Below are positions 1-10,300 of a DNA stretch of 62,700 nt, piece after piece. The translations under genes and the position numbers were made by a program. Position 1 is the stretch's first letter; every line of letters begins with the position of its first letter. Location: contig NW_014577732.1 of assembly GCF_000485595.1 (NCBI RefSeq), positions 185,522-248,221 on the forward strand. The letters run 5' to 3'. The notes beneath the pieces are model-generated. The model was not told where the DNA came from, ran no database searches, and was given only the letters and a program-made list of their open reading frames with translations. The stretch comes from Priapulus caudatus. Taxonomy: Eukaryota; Priapulida; Priapulimorpha; Priapulimorphida; Priapulidae.

Positions 1-87
1 TCTTCCTTCTCTCGTCTTCTCCACACCGATCTTCTTCTTCTTCTAATAATAATAATAATAATAATAAAAAAATCAAATAAATATAGA

Positions 88-101
88 CAACAAAAACAAC
101 C

Positions 102-132
<31 letters not shown>

Positions 133-264
133 AAACAACTACAACAACTACAACAGCAGCAGCAGCAACAACAGCAACAACACCAATAATTAAATAATAC
201 CAACAACAACAACAACAATAACGACGACGACGACGACGACGACAATAACAACAACAGCAGCAGC

Positions 265-295
<31 letters not shown>

Positions 296-310
296 GCATC
301 AACATCGGCA
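88..310. repeat. CAA/CAG/GAC trinucleotide microsatellite
   Basis: The stretch is almost entirely (CAA)n mixed with CAG and a short (GAC)n run. The open frames through it read as poly-Val or poly-Gln and show no other coding character. I read it as a simple repeat. Confidence 0.9.
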
Positions 311-1236
311 ACAACAACAGCCAGTCTCGCAGTAAACGGTTGCGCGTAGTGCGGGAGCCGCGTGTTTTTTTCGACCGCCGTGTTTTTTCGTCCCACCTTC
401 GCTCGCGCCTGGTAGCCGCATGTCGTACACCTTATCATCTCGTACATTGATTGGACCTACACGTTACTATTAGCCCAGCAAAGTCCAGCTATGTAACAAA
501 CATCGATTGCCTGTGTTTGCCAGCATGCGCTGTGTTTTTTTGCCGCTGTCAGTCAAAAAGAAAGTGTACATATGGTACATTTTATAGCGATGTCATTAAA
601 CCACAATCGCGAAATAAACAGGCGCGTTTGACACGTGTATGTACATACGGATATATTTACCCACATAATTTATATCGTTATTGTATATGGAGGGAATCCG
701 TCGCTCACATATCGTCGCCTGTCATTTTTTAATTGTGTAGTCATTATTATTTTTATTCAGTATGCATTCGGCCTCACGTATGTAAAGGATATTCGACGGT
801 GCGTGCGAGCACAGCAATGGCTTTTTGATTCCAAGTTTATCTCCAACTCCATATCTTTACGATCTGCCACAGATATGAGACGAAGGGAGGTCTATAGAGG
901 TAGAGATTGTTTTAGGTATATGTGCATCCGCAATATAGTAGCACACGGTCCCCCCGACAAAATAGTAATACGTTCAAACATTGTTTATTACGCGAATTCG
1001 TAGTGGTATCTGGAAGAATAATATTGCGTTGTTGAATATCGTATCTCGGCGAATGGTTGGCCTTTGACCGTAAGGAGCGAGAAATAAGGTGTTAACGATA
1101 GTGTAATGTACATGGGATTAGTAATAGACATAGTCAAGTCTATATACTCTTTGATAATGCAAACATGCTCACGCACAGCGACGTTGTAACTGTATAAGTA
1201 CAAGAGCGTAAGAACGCGTTGCGGACTGCGAGCCGA

Positions 1237-1565
1237 CGAAAGAATGTTCCAGAACTTCTGGAACATTCCCTCGTCGGCAAACTTTTGATCAATTCCTCGA
1301 TCAGGCAGGGACTCTGGAAATTCTCAACAGGTCGAGCAGAAAACGTTCTCGGAGACCATTCTCACTCGGCAGAACTTCGGAACATTCTCAGGTCGGCAAG
1401 AACATGAACATTCTCACTCGGCAAAGTCTGGAACATTCTCTCGTCGGCAGAACCTCTGGAACATTCTCTCGTCGGCAGAACTTCTGGAACATTCTCTCGT
1501 CGGCAGAACCTCTGGAACATTCTCTCGTCGGCAGAACTTCTGGAACATTCTCTCGTCGGCTCGCA
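1237..1565. repeat. 28-bp minisatellite whose units carry heat-shock-element sequence
   Basis: About ten tandem units of roughly 28 bp alternate between AGAACTTCTGGAACATTCTC and AGAACCTCTGGAACATTCTC, each followed by TCGTCGGC. The core TTCTGGAACATTC is exactly TTCnnGAAnnTTC, the heat-shock-factor consensus; units with CCTC keep GAAnnTTC. The five right-hand units (about 1425-1560) are nearly identical, while those at 1300-1420 are degraded. The array is bounded by inverted copies of ACTGCGAGCCGACGA (about 1227) and its complement (about 1553). No heat-shock gene is visible nearby. Confidence 0.85.
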
Positions 1566-1756
1566 GTAAAAAGTTAGGCATTGCGAGTAGTGAGTGAATT
1601 CCCGGTTATTCGTATGATACGATATTCTATAATAATTCTACGATAAAAATAATCCGACATTCTACGAAATCCGGTGAATTTCATCGAGCGATTTCCGATA
1701 TAACCGGAAACTTCTCACTACTCGCAACATTTACGCGCTTTCTACTGTGAGATCGC
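1555..1756. mobile_element. Short inverted-repeat element (MITE-like) next to the HSE array
   Basis: The left end, CTCGCAGTAAAAAG followed by GCATTGCGAGTAGTGAG and CCGGTTAT, is mirrored at the right end by ATAACCGG, CTCACTACTCGCAAC and CTTTCTACTGTGAG. This gives imperfect terminal inverted repeats of about 50 bp around an AT-rich centre. Related sequence (TCGCAGTAAACGGTTGCGCG) occurs near 325-350. No coding capacity and no clear target duplication. Confidence 0.5.
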
Positions 1757-2029
1757 GACCAAATGGGGTTATGTACTTCAGGGTACCACGGGGGGTACAG
1801 GGCTATATACTTCAATCACCCCCACGTCTTTACCAACGGGTCTAATCGCTGGTCAAACACACACAGCAGCCGCTGTTTAAATCGTCGCGAGTTTACGACT
1901 GTTCTGTTTGGAGCGCTCGTGACCAAGTGGCGGGCAGGCTATTCGCGGCCACTTTCCCCCAGAGATACGACTAGATACTCAAACATCTCTTACAGCCGTC
2001 TCTCTCGAATTCGCTTTCGCCCTCTCTTT

Positions 2030-2175
2030 CTCTCTTTTCTCTCTCTCGCTCTCTCTCTCTCTCTCTCCTCTCTCTCGACGTCGCTCTCTCCCCCCCATCC
2101 TCTCTCTCTCTCTCTCATCGACGTCGCCTCTTCCTCCCCCTCTTCTCTCTCTCGCTCTTTCTTTCTTTCTCCAAT
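2030..2175. repeat. (CT)n microsatellite
   Basis: A pyrimidine tract of CTCTCT with occasional TCGACGTCG interruptions. Open frames across it are Ser/Leu-only artefacts. Confidence 0.9.
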
Positions 2176-2699
2176 TCCTGCAAGTAAGATAGGGCAGATC
2201 GATAGGTAGACGCGAAATTACGTCGACCGTTTCTACACACTATACGTTATATTATGTGTGCCTATGACAATGTGTGCGGTGCGTGACGCGCATGTTATGC
2301 TATGGCTTGGCGCCACGCGTTTGTATATGTACGTGTTGCCACGTGGCGTTGTCAGTAAATAAGAAATTACAATAGAATAATAACGAGGCTCATACGCCGT
2401 CTCGCAAGCTTCTTCTCCGCGAAACCATAATTCGCGGGTAACCTCCGCCTCGCGCTCACACATCCGCAGCGGAACACGCTGAGCAGGAAGCTGTCACGGC
2501 AGGGGACGTCTTCCCGTACTGTGTCGCAGCCAGCCTAGTGATTACCCGGCGCGTACGTGCCAAAACAACCCAGTCAGGCAATCCGCCCCTGCCTGCTAGG
2601 ATTTGCTGCCTAACCGGGTCGGCTTAACACACAATGGTTGATTATGCCTGACACGCTAACTCAGAGCTGCGTCAGCATCTGTTACCCGTACCTAGCGCG

Positions 2700-2772
2700 C
2701 TTCTCTCTCCTCTCTCTCATCAGTCTCTTCTCCTCTCTCTCTCTCTTCTCTCTCTCACGATCTCTCTCTCCT

Positions 2773-2809
<37 letters not shown>

Positions 2810-3062
2810 CTCGGTCTCTGATCATCTCTCCGCTCTCTCTCTTCTCCTCTCTCGTCTCTCGTCTCTCTCTCTCGTCTCTCTCTCTCTCTCTCTCTCTCTC
2901 GTCTACTTCTCTTCTCTGTCTCTGTCTCATGTCTCTTCTCTTCTCTGGTCTCTGTCTCCTTTGCTCGTCTCTGTCCTCTCCTTCCTCCTGTTCGTCTCTT
3001 CTCCTCCTCCCGCTCTCTCTTTCTCTCTCTCTCCTCTCAGTCTCTCTCTCTCTCTCTCTCAT
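2700..3062. repeat. Long imperfect (CT)n microsatellite
   Basis: About 360 bp of CTCT with interspersed T, G and A. Both strands are open for more than 120 codons, but the translations are Ser/Leu or Arg/Glu simple sequence, so neither is a gene. From 3063 to about 4450 I see no gene or recognisable repeat family. Confidence 0.9.
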
Positions 3063-4475
3063 CGCGCGCACTCATTCACGAACGGTCGCGGGCCCTCCCG
3101 CACCAAATAGTGGGTTCTGTGCTCTCTGATTGCTGCTGACACTTTGTGTCATATGATTTTTATGAACATGCCCAAGTTTACTTCTGCACATAGGATTGCA
3201 CAGCTAGAGGAGTCATACAGCAAGTTTTTGAAGTACAATTTTAAACCCAATTTTGAACGTTGAGCTCGATATAATAAATGGTTTAGAAAGAATTGCTGTT
3301 CATGGCACCAACGTGTGGAGTGGATAGTGAAAGCAGGCGTGTGATAGTGTGGACAGCATAGGCTGTGTTAGGATAGCACATCATAGGATTCTACTATACT
3401 ATAGGATAGCATAGCTTATTATAAGCAGTAAACAGCAGAGATTGAAAGTCACATGAGGGACATGTCGGTGCTGCCACGTAGCGGACCGTTTAGATAAAAT
3501 GTTCGTTTTAAAAGTATATATATTAATTGAATTCTTTCGTTGAAAAGTAACGTCAAAATGTTTCCACTAAGTACAAAGTCAAACATTTCAGTAATTAGAT
3601 GAATTAACAATAGGTAACCACCTTTATTTTCTTTCTAAAATTCTAAACAAAATTGCTTTGAATATTTTTGGCATCTTTTAGCATTAATTATCAAAGTGCA
3701 TCGTCAGGAATATTTCACATTCCATATACAAACTAAGAAAGCTTGCTGTATTATTTCAGTTACACAATAATATCAATACAAGATACGATTAATCTGCCTG
3801 CAAAGACATGGAAGAACCTAAAGCTAAATAATATTGGTCAAATGTTGCGCATAACTCCTGTATCACTAAAAAAGGTAAAGAATTATAACGCCCTCTGCAA
3901 AATTAAACTGTGGAGAAAACTGCCAATGCTACTCAGCTCAGCAAACTAGCAAGCCTAATGTATGACATGGATTATATGCGCTACACTATGACACCTGGAA
4001 TTCATAAAAAGTTTAATCAAGATTCACATATATAATGTCCATAAAGACAATGTGAAAAAATACAAATTTGTACAAAGCTTAAATAGAGTTTGTTCTTTAC
4101 TATAGGTATGCTGTTGTAGATTCATTATAGTTATGTTCCAGATGCCCTCCCATAGTAATAATACTTTTCACAAAATATCAAATTCTTATTAACTTTTAGA
4201 CGTCTCTTTGCATAAAAAATAGTTATTCAACGGACAGTGCTATGTACAAAACTGCACTCTAAACTGTAGAGTAACACTGGCAGACCATGCACCACAGGAA
4301 CAGCCTACATAGATTAACTAGCATGTCAAATCCTGTAAGTTTGCCCGACGAGCTACAATTCGAGATGCAGAACACACCGAAGCAGGCCGCCACCCGTTTG
4401 TCGGCGTTCTCTCTTCCTACACGCAGCCACCAGTTTGAATTCCTGCGCCAACTCACGACGACGAACGTTGGGACG

Positions 4476-4790
4476 GCATGTTCCGTCACGAGACATCGCC
4501 TTCTCGTCCGGACAAGACCAACGCTTGCAAAACAGACCGACTAACGCGACATAGACACCCGGCGCGCCGTCTGCGATTGCGTCGACGCGACTCTCTACGG
4601 CAAACTACGACGACTACCCTGCAACGCACCAGCTGCGCAGCGATGGCGCATGTTGACCCTCACAACCCCTGCACGCAGCAAGATGGCGGCAGCTCACTGG
4701 TGCTCGCTACCTACACTCGACGATCGCTGCTGGTGACACCAGTTCTAGGTCTATAGTACGTACAATGCGGTGATGGCAGGAGGCGGCGGC
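4476..4790. promoter_or_regulatory. CpG-rich block with a YY1-type motif
   Basis: This stretch is GC-rich and CpG-dense in an otherwise AT-rich flank, and holds AAGATGGCGGC at 4680-4690, a perfect match to the YY1 core often found at transcription starts. On the minus strand an ATG at about 4478 opens a few codons ending at a GTGAGT donor. No convincing gene starts here: below 4450 is non-coding, and above lies the ETFRF1 3' end. It may be an orphan promoter or the start of a non-coding RNA. Confidence 0.3.
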
Positions 4791-4799
4791 GGCGTGGCG

Positions 4800-5009
4800 C
4801 TACGCGTCGGCATAGTATCGCTGCTTCATCGCCCGGTATTTGCGCAACTTGTAAAGCGCTTCGAGTTCCTTCATGACGTATTCACCGCGAGCCAATAGCA
4901 TCTCAATCTGCTCCGGATCTTTGACGTCCTTGTTCTTTAGAAATGCAGCCTTCAGCCGGTCATGGAAGTACTCCTGGCCTTTCGGATATTCTTTCCCAAG
5001 ATAGTGCAG
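4800..5009 (-). CDS. ETFRF1: ETFRF1 (LYRM5), last coding exon
   Basis: The exon encodes 69 residues to a stop at 4800-4802. It is strongly similar to the electron-transfer-flavoprotein regulatory factor of the LYR-motif family, a small mitochondrial matrix protein that strips FAD from ETF. Diagnostic blocks are [23 protein letters not shown], and [20 protein letters not shown] near the C-terminus. The family is about 90 aa, so only the N-terminal 20 or so residues with the LYR motif are missing. I place the acceptor at 5010-5011 (polypyrimidine then TACAG) in phase 0. An alternative acceptor about 30 nt upstream would add codons reading VYHRF, which mimics LYR but leaves extra residues. I could not find the first exon between 5010 and 7374. 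The gene is divergent from DNAI7. Confidence 0.88.
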   Translation of the reverse strand: MHYLGKEYPKGQEYFHDRLKAAFLKNKDVKDPEQIEMLLARGEYVMKELEALYKLRKYRAMKQRYYADA

Positions 5010-7374
5010 CTGTACGAAGCGATGATAGACAGGGTGAGCATGGGGCAAACTGATAGTGTTAGAGGTGAATCCTAACAAACTCCAGATCTCAATTTAGTTA
5101 TGTTATCATTACAGTTTCCTACTGATAATTACGGTAGATGCAATTAATATATTTGTTTATTTGTCAGTTTCAGTTTGCTTATCATTATGCAATTCAGCAA
5201 AAAATCCAAGTTGGGTGTCCAGATTGGCACTTACACCATATGGCTGCACCAACATATTAATATGTGTTCCCAGTTGTATAATATATGAACGAAAATATGT
5301 AAAAGGCCCAACAGCGCTGCCTACTGCGACAGGGCTTGATCCGATTGGAAGGTAGAAATTGAACAGAATTGGCTGAAGGACAGATGATACCTCAAGTTTT
5401 CTGTATAGTGACATGCAGGACACACCAACTTGAAGGTTTTAAGGATGGTATGCTACATCATGCCCATAGCCTACCTAAAGAACTACACCACTTGTTAATT
5501 CTGCCGAAATTAATTTCCTGAAGTGGGGAAAAAGATGCATTAACATGTCTTTATGCAATAAACTCACACATATGCACAAATTAAGAAGCTTTCTGCCATC
5601 ATGCCACTGCATCTGACATTAGGGGATATGATATATGCTGTTATCTACAACTTACAAGAAATGATGGCGGAAATTTCTTAAAATTGTGCATAGCTGTGAA
5701 GTTATCCCTTCTAGTTCTACAGGAAATGCAACATAGGTGTAATGTGGTGGCGGCACAGTTTAGTAGGTAGGTTATGTGCATGGTGTAACACATTATCTGG
5801 TCTTAGTCTTACTCTTACATTTTTGTACAGCCATATAACTCTTGATCGCACTGATGCCATGGTTTGTACAATTTTAACTGTAGTGTACGTGCATAGGAAC
5901 TATCAAGGATCCCTAGATCTGCAATGAAAAATCCAGAATGTTAGTAGAATAATACATGATTTACAGTACGGCGTAGTTATGACCAAACCATGTCCCATCT
6001 TATGATCTTTCGACTTTCTGAACACCAAGTTACTATGTCACTAACACAGTAACAGTAACACTAACACTACAGTCTACAGTAAACAGATCATCAGATGACA
6101 TCAGACATGCGACTCGCGAGTACCAACTGAGAATAACATCATTAGAATATATTTTGTAATACAGGAGAAAATATCTTGTGTAAACGTGGACGAGCTCAAG
6201 ATAAAGATGAACGACCTTGCACGGTACTTTCAGACACTGTAGAGTGTAGAACAAAAATATAGCTTACCAGTATAAAATCTTTCGCTGAGCGTATAAAACT
6301 AATGCGAGGGGGCAGCCATTCTTTAGTCATAAATCGTCATTTTCCAGTAGACTGACTCTGGAAGTCGTTGTTCTTACAATTTTCGTAGTAATAGAGGCGT
6401 TTGGATACCATCTAGTTTGTATCTGCCAATATATTTTTGCGACATATGCTCAGCAGTTGGTATCGTTCTCAGGGATGCATATTATTCTCGTTGGATATAT
6501 TATAAGTTTAATTGCAATAATTTATATGTATAATATATATGATATGTGTTTATTTCTATATTTGTTTACACGAGGATTTAGGCCGCTCCAGCTACAGCTG
6601 CCGGATTTAGGCCGGTCCGCTCCAGCTCCAGCTTATCAGCAAAGCTGTCGTAAAATGTTCCCATACGCACAAGCGTCAGTGGCAACGAGAATGTAGCCTG
6701 TAGCCGAGTAGTGTAGCTGTTGTTATTTATTATTGCTAAATAGTACTACTATAGTACTTAGTAGATTCTTGCAGCCCAGTAGTTGCTGCCGTGATAAAAT
6801 TTAGGCACTTAGTACGATCAGGCGAAAACACATCATAAGTGCAGTTCGATGGGGGTAAATTCTAACCTAAATCACATTGTAAATCAGTTTCTGCGAACCC
6901 ATGTTCATGACTCATTGTCTGACATTGATTGGAATTCTCTTCGTTCCCCTTCTTTGAATTTGGTTTAAACTTAAAGCGTATTTAAAGTCTTTTTACTGCG
7001 AACAGCAGTAGAAGCAGAAGAATAGCAATAGAAATAGCAATTGCAAAAGAATAGAAGCAGCAATAGAAGTAGAACAGCAGTATTGATCTGTCTATTTGAT
7101 CAACTTTGTCTCTCCCCTTCTTTGATATACGTAACCTAGTCCCCTGGCTTGGACTTTGAAGACTAATCTAAATCTTTATGAGGTTTGATGTTGAATGCAT
7201 GACAGCATGTGTCAAATATCGACGTGTAACGTTTGACTTGTCTTGTTTTGTTTTCAAAGTTTTGTTTTGCTCACTGTGCTGAGTCTGAATATCTCATTCA
7301 GCATCACATGTCATTATATATATCATATGTACTATAGTAGGCCCTAATTAAGCAGCAGGTTTGTGTCTTTCCAG
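5010..7374. other. ETFRF1/DNAI7 divergent spacer
   Basis: This AT-rich stretch lies between the ETFRF1 exon on the minus strand and the first recognisable DNAI7 exon on the plus strand. It must hold the first exon of each gene and the promoter(s). I tested candidate donor sites on both strands (for example 6268 and 5655 on minus) and none gives a LYR motif in frame. No other gene, RNA or repeat family is recognisable. Confidence 0.4.
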
Positions 7375-10300
7375 CCAAAAAAGAAAGCCAACAAAGCAGA
7401 AAAGGAGCGTGTGAAGAAACAGGAAGCTGAACGGAAGGCGATAGAGGAAGGCATGCTTTTTAGTTATCATGTTAATTTATTATTAACTCCAAGAGTACAT
7501 ATATACTACATATACCTAATACAATAGATTATAGAATGGTTTTTATGTACTTCTGTTTACTTTATCTCTAAACATATAGCATGTATTGGCATACATGAAA
7601 TGTAGTTGAGAAGGAGAGAACTAATATATGCAGATGCACATGCACAGGGCTCGAATTAACCGACGGCACCAACGGCAATTGCCGGCGGTGCCCCTATCAA
7701 TCGCCGTACTGCCCCTGAAAATCCAACCCGACCGACGGCAGTGACCTGCCTTGCCCTTTTCTGTAATTGCCGTCGGTGCCTCTGCCTCTGGCTAGACTGG
7801 TTCGCAGCCGCACTGTTTGTCGCAGAGCGTGTACATTCTCTAGCAGAGCGTGAGGCCGGATACCAGTCTACCCGGCGGCAAAAACAATAACGTGGTATTG
7901 CTGCCAACCGCTGCCAGTAGACGATCGATAAATAGTGCACCTGTGTATGCCCATGGTAGAACACGAATATTTAAATGCTGCACGCCCTGACTCGGCCCGC
8001 GTGCGATTTAAAGCGCGGGAAACGACGCTCGCGCAAGAATGGCCAGTGATCTGTACGGTGTGTAGCTTGCTAAGTGCAGTAAATTTAGATAAATTTTAGT
8101 AGAATTCATACGATGACACAAAGTTTTCCATAACAATGGCATTGGTGCCCTTCTCAAATTGTGAGAGTTGCCTTGATGCCTTTTAAAATTGCCTCGGTGC
8201 CCATCCATTTTAGAGAAAATTCAAGGCAATTTCTCACATGCCCCCAAAAAATTGCCTTGCCCCTCTCGTCGCTTAATTCGAAGCCTGCACATGCACATAC
8301 ATAAATTATATACATATATATATTGGGAATCGTATGTATGCCCAAATATTTTTCCCATATGGGAAAAATGGATGCAAAGAGCTTTGCAACGATAAACTAC
8401 CATTCTTCTAAGCTATACAGTGTATTGTATATGTACGTAAAATGCCATTAACTACGTGCGTGTAAACCTCTATGCAGAAGAAGCAAGGGTAAAAGCTAAT
8501 CGAGAAGAAGCTGAGAGACGAGAACGAGAAGCGATAGAAAATGAAAAGAGAAGACAGCATGAGGAAGAGGTAAGTGCATCCCAGAGTTAATTACATGTAC
8601 ACATTTATTTTGCCATGAAGTACATAAAATATATGGTAAAATTATAGACGTAAATTAAATGGATTTTAAATTTTTGTTGAAATAGGCACTTAAAATATGG
8701 GAAGGTCACAAGACAGAATTTGACATCTTGTGGAACCAACATACAAGTCAACTTGAACAGTTTCATGATGAAAGAAGGAAGGCAGAAAAGGTAGTCTACA
8801 CATTTGTTAGCTGACTAGTTGACTTTGCTATCAATTGCGATAATTTGTGAATGTTACAGTCTCGAATATAGTTTTAAATATTTAACGAGACAATTGTGTG
8901 GTTGATTGTAGTGGCAACGGTATGTAGAATGCAGTGGACTACCAAACCCAACCATCCCAGGTGAAATCAACACCTACATCACTCTATTAGAAGAGGATAA
9001 GGAGAACGAGGACATAAAATCTGTACAGGATGAGAGCTGTAGAATTCTCACTGTGAGTTATGCTTCCTTGTTGTTTCATAAGTTGTATTAGTAGTAGTCT
9101 TGGAATTAAGTCTGAAAATCCAGCCAGTTAATTCTGAGTTTGAAAGTGTTGATTTCTACTGTATAACCTAAAGTAGAATCACCAAAAAATTTGCCAGTCT
9201 TGCTCAAAATTTACCAGTCCCAGACTTGGGTATGTGCTGCTATTTCCAGCACTGTTGGTAGGGTGTAGTTATATAATTGTAAGGTGTAGATTTCTCCTAA
9301 TGTGATGAATTTGAACCTGCAGTCAGGTAGCATGCATGTGAGAGTATATTCAATGACATTCATTTTTAGATGCTGACAACATTTGCGAATAGATTGCCAA
9401 CATTTAGCAGCACATTATTATTTGAGATACTAATAGTAGATGCTGCAATCGGATATGCCTTCCTCTATGAGCCGATCGTAAAACCGATTCACCCCTCAGC
9501 ATCACTTGTTCTCCCGGGGTTCACGATGTGTCGTTACTTGCAGCTCATTAACGAGCTGGAGGAGCTTCTAGATGACATGCCTGCTAACGAGCGGCAGCAT
9601 CTAGAACCCGACTACAGCGCCACCAAGGAGAAGCTTCAGTCACTACTGCAGAGGAAGTTAGATGCCGCCACATATAATCTGCTACTGGTAGAGTTCACAT
9701 TGTGTGCTCGCTATTTTCTGTGTTCTCTATAATGAATCCGTGACTGACGTTCAAGTTACATTTTAGAGTGAAATTATTGTATTGTAACTGGCCAATTTAA
9801 TAGCAGTTAACATAAACAAATGAACCGGCTCATCTGATTTGGCTTTGATGTGTTCTCTCATTAGGTCTCCGGTTGTGTAAATCTCACAAAGGTGTTACCA
9901 GAATTTAGTTACGAATTACAGTTTAGTCCCCCAAGCATCAGCTGTGAATTACCTTTAATAACCATATAGCATTATCTTAGGATGCCAGCGTATTGGCGGA
10001 TCCAGAGAGCCAAAATCTGCAGTACGTCATGGGAAATGAGGACATGAAGCTGTGCCTGTGGGGCAACATTGGCAAGAATCCACGGTATGCACTGGGGTTG
10101 TGGCAATATACAGAGGTAGCAATATAGTGCAATATGCCGAGGTATCAATATCGTGCAATATGCCGAGGTATCAATATAGTGCAATATACCGAGGTATCAA
10201 TATCAGGGTGCGAAATTAACGGGAGTCCGGGGTCAAATACTCCCTGATTTACTGACGGACTCCTGATTTGATATATGCAGGAGTCCGTGTGACTCCATGA

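Noticed and set aside
2638-3129. Open frames of 129-163 codons on both strands
   Set aside because: They run through a CT microsatellite; translations are Ser/Leu or Arg/Glu simple sequence.
5391-5423. Minus-strand codons reading LYRKLE before a GTATCA, a possible first exon of ETFRF1
   Set aside because: Joining to the 5009 exon leaves two extra residues in the LYR helix and the upstream sequence has none of the family's N-terminal pattern.
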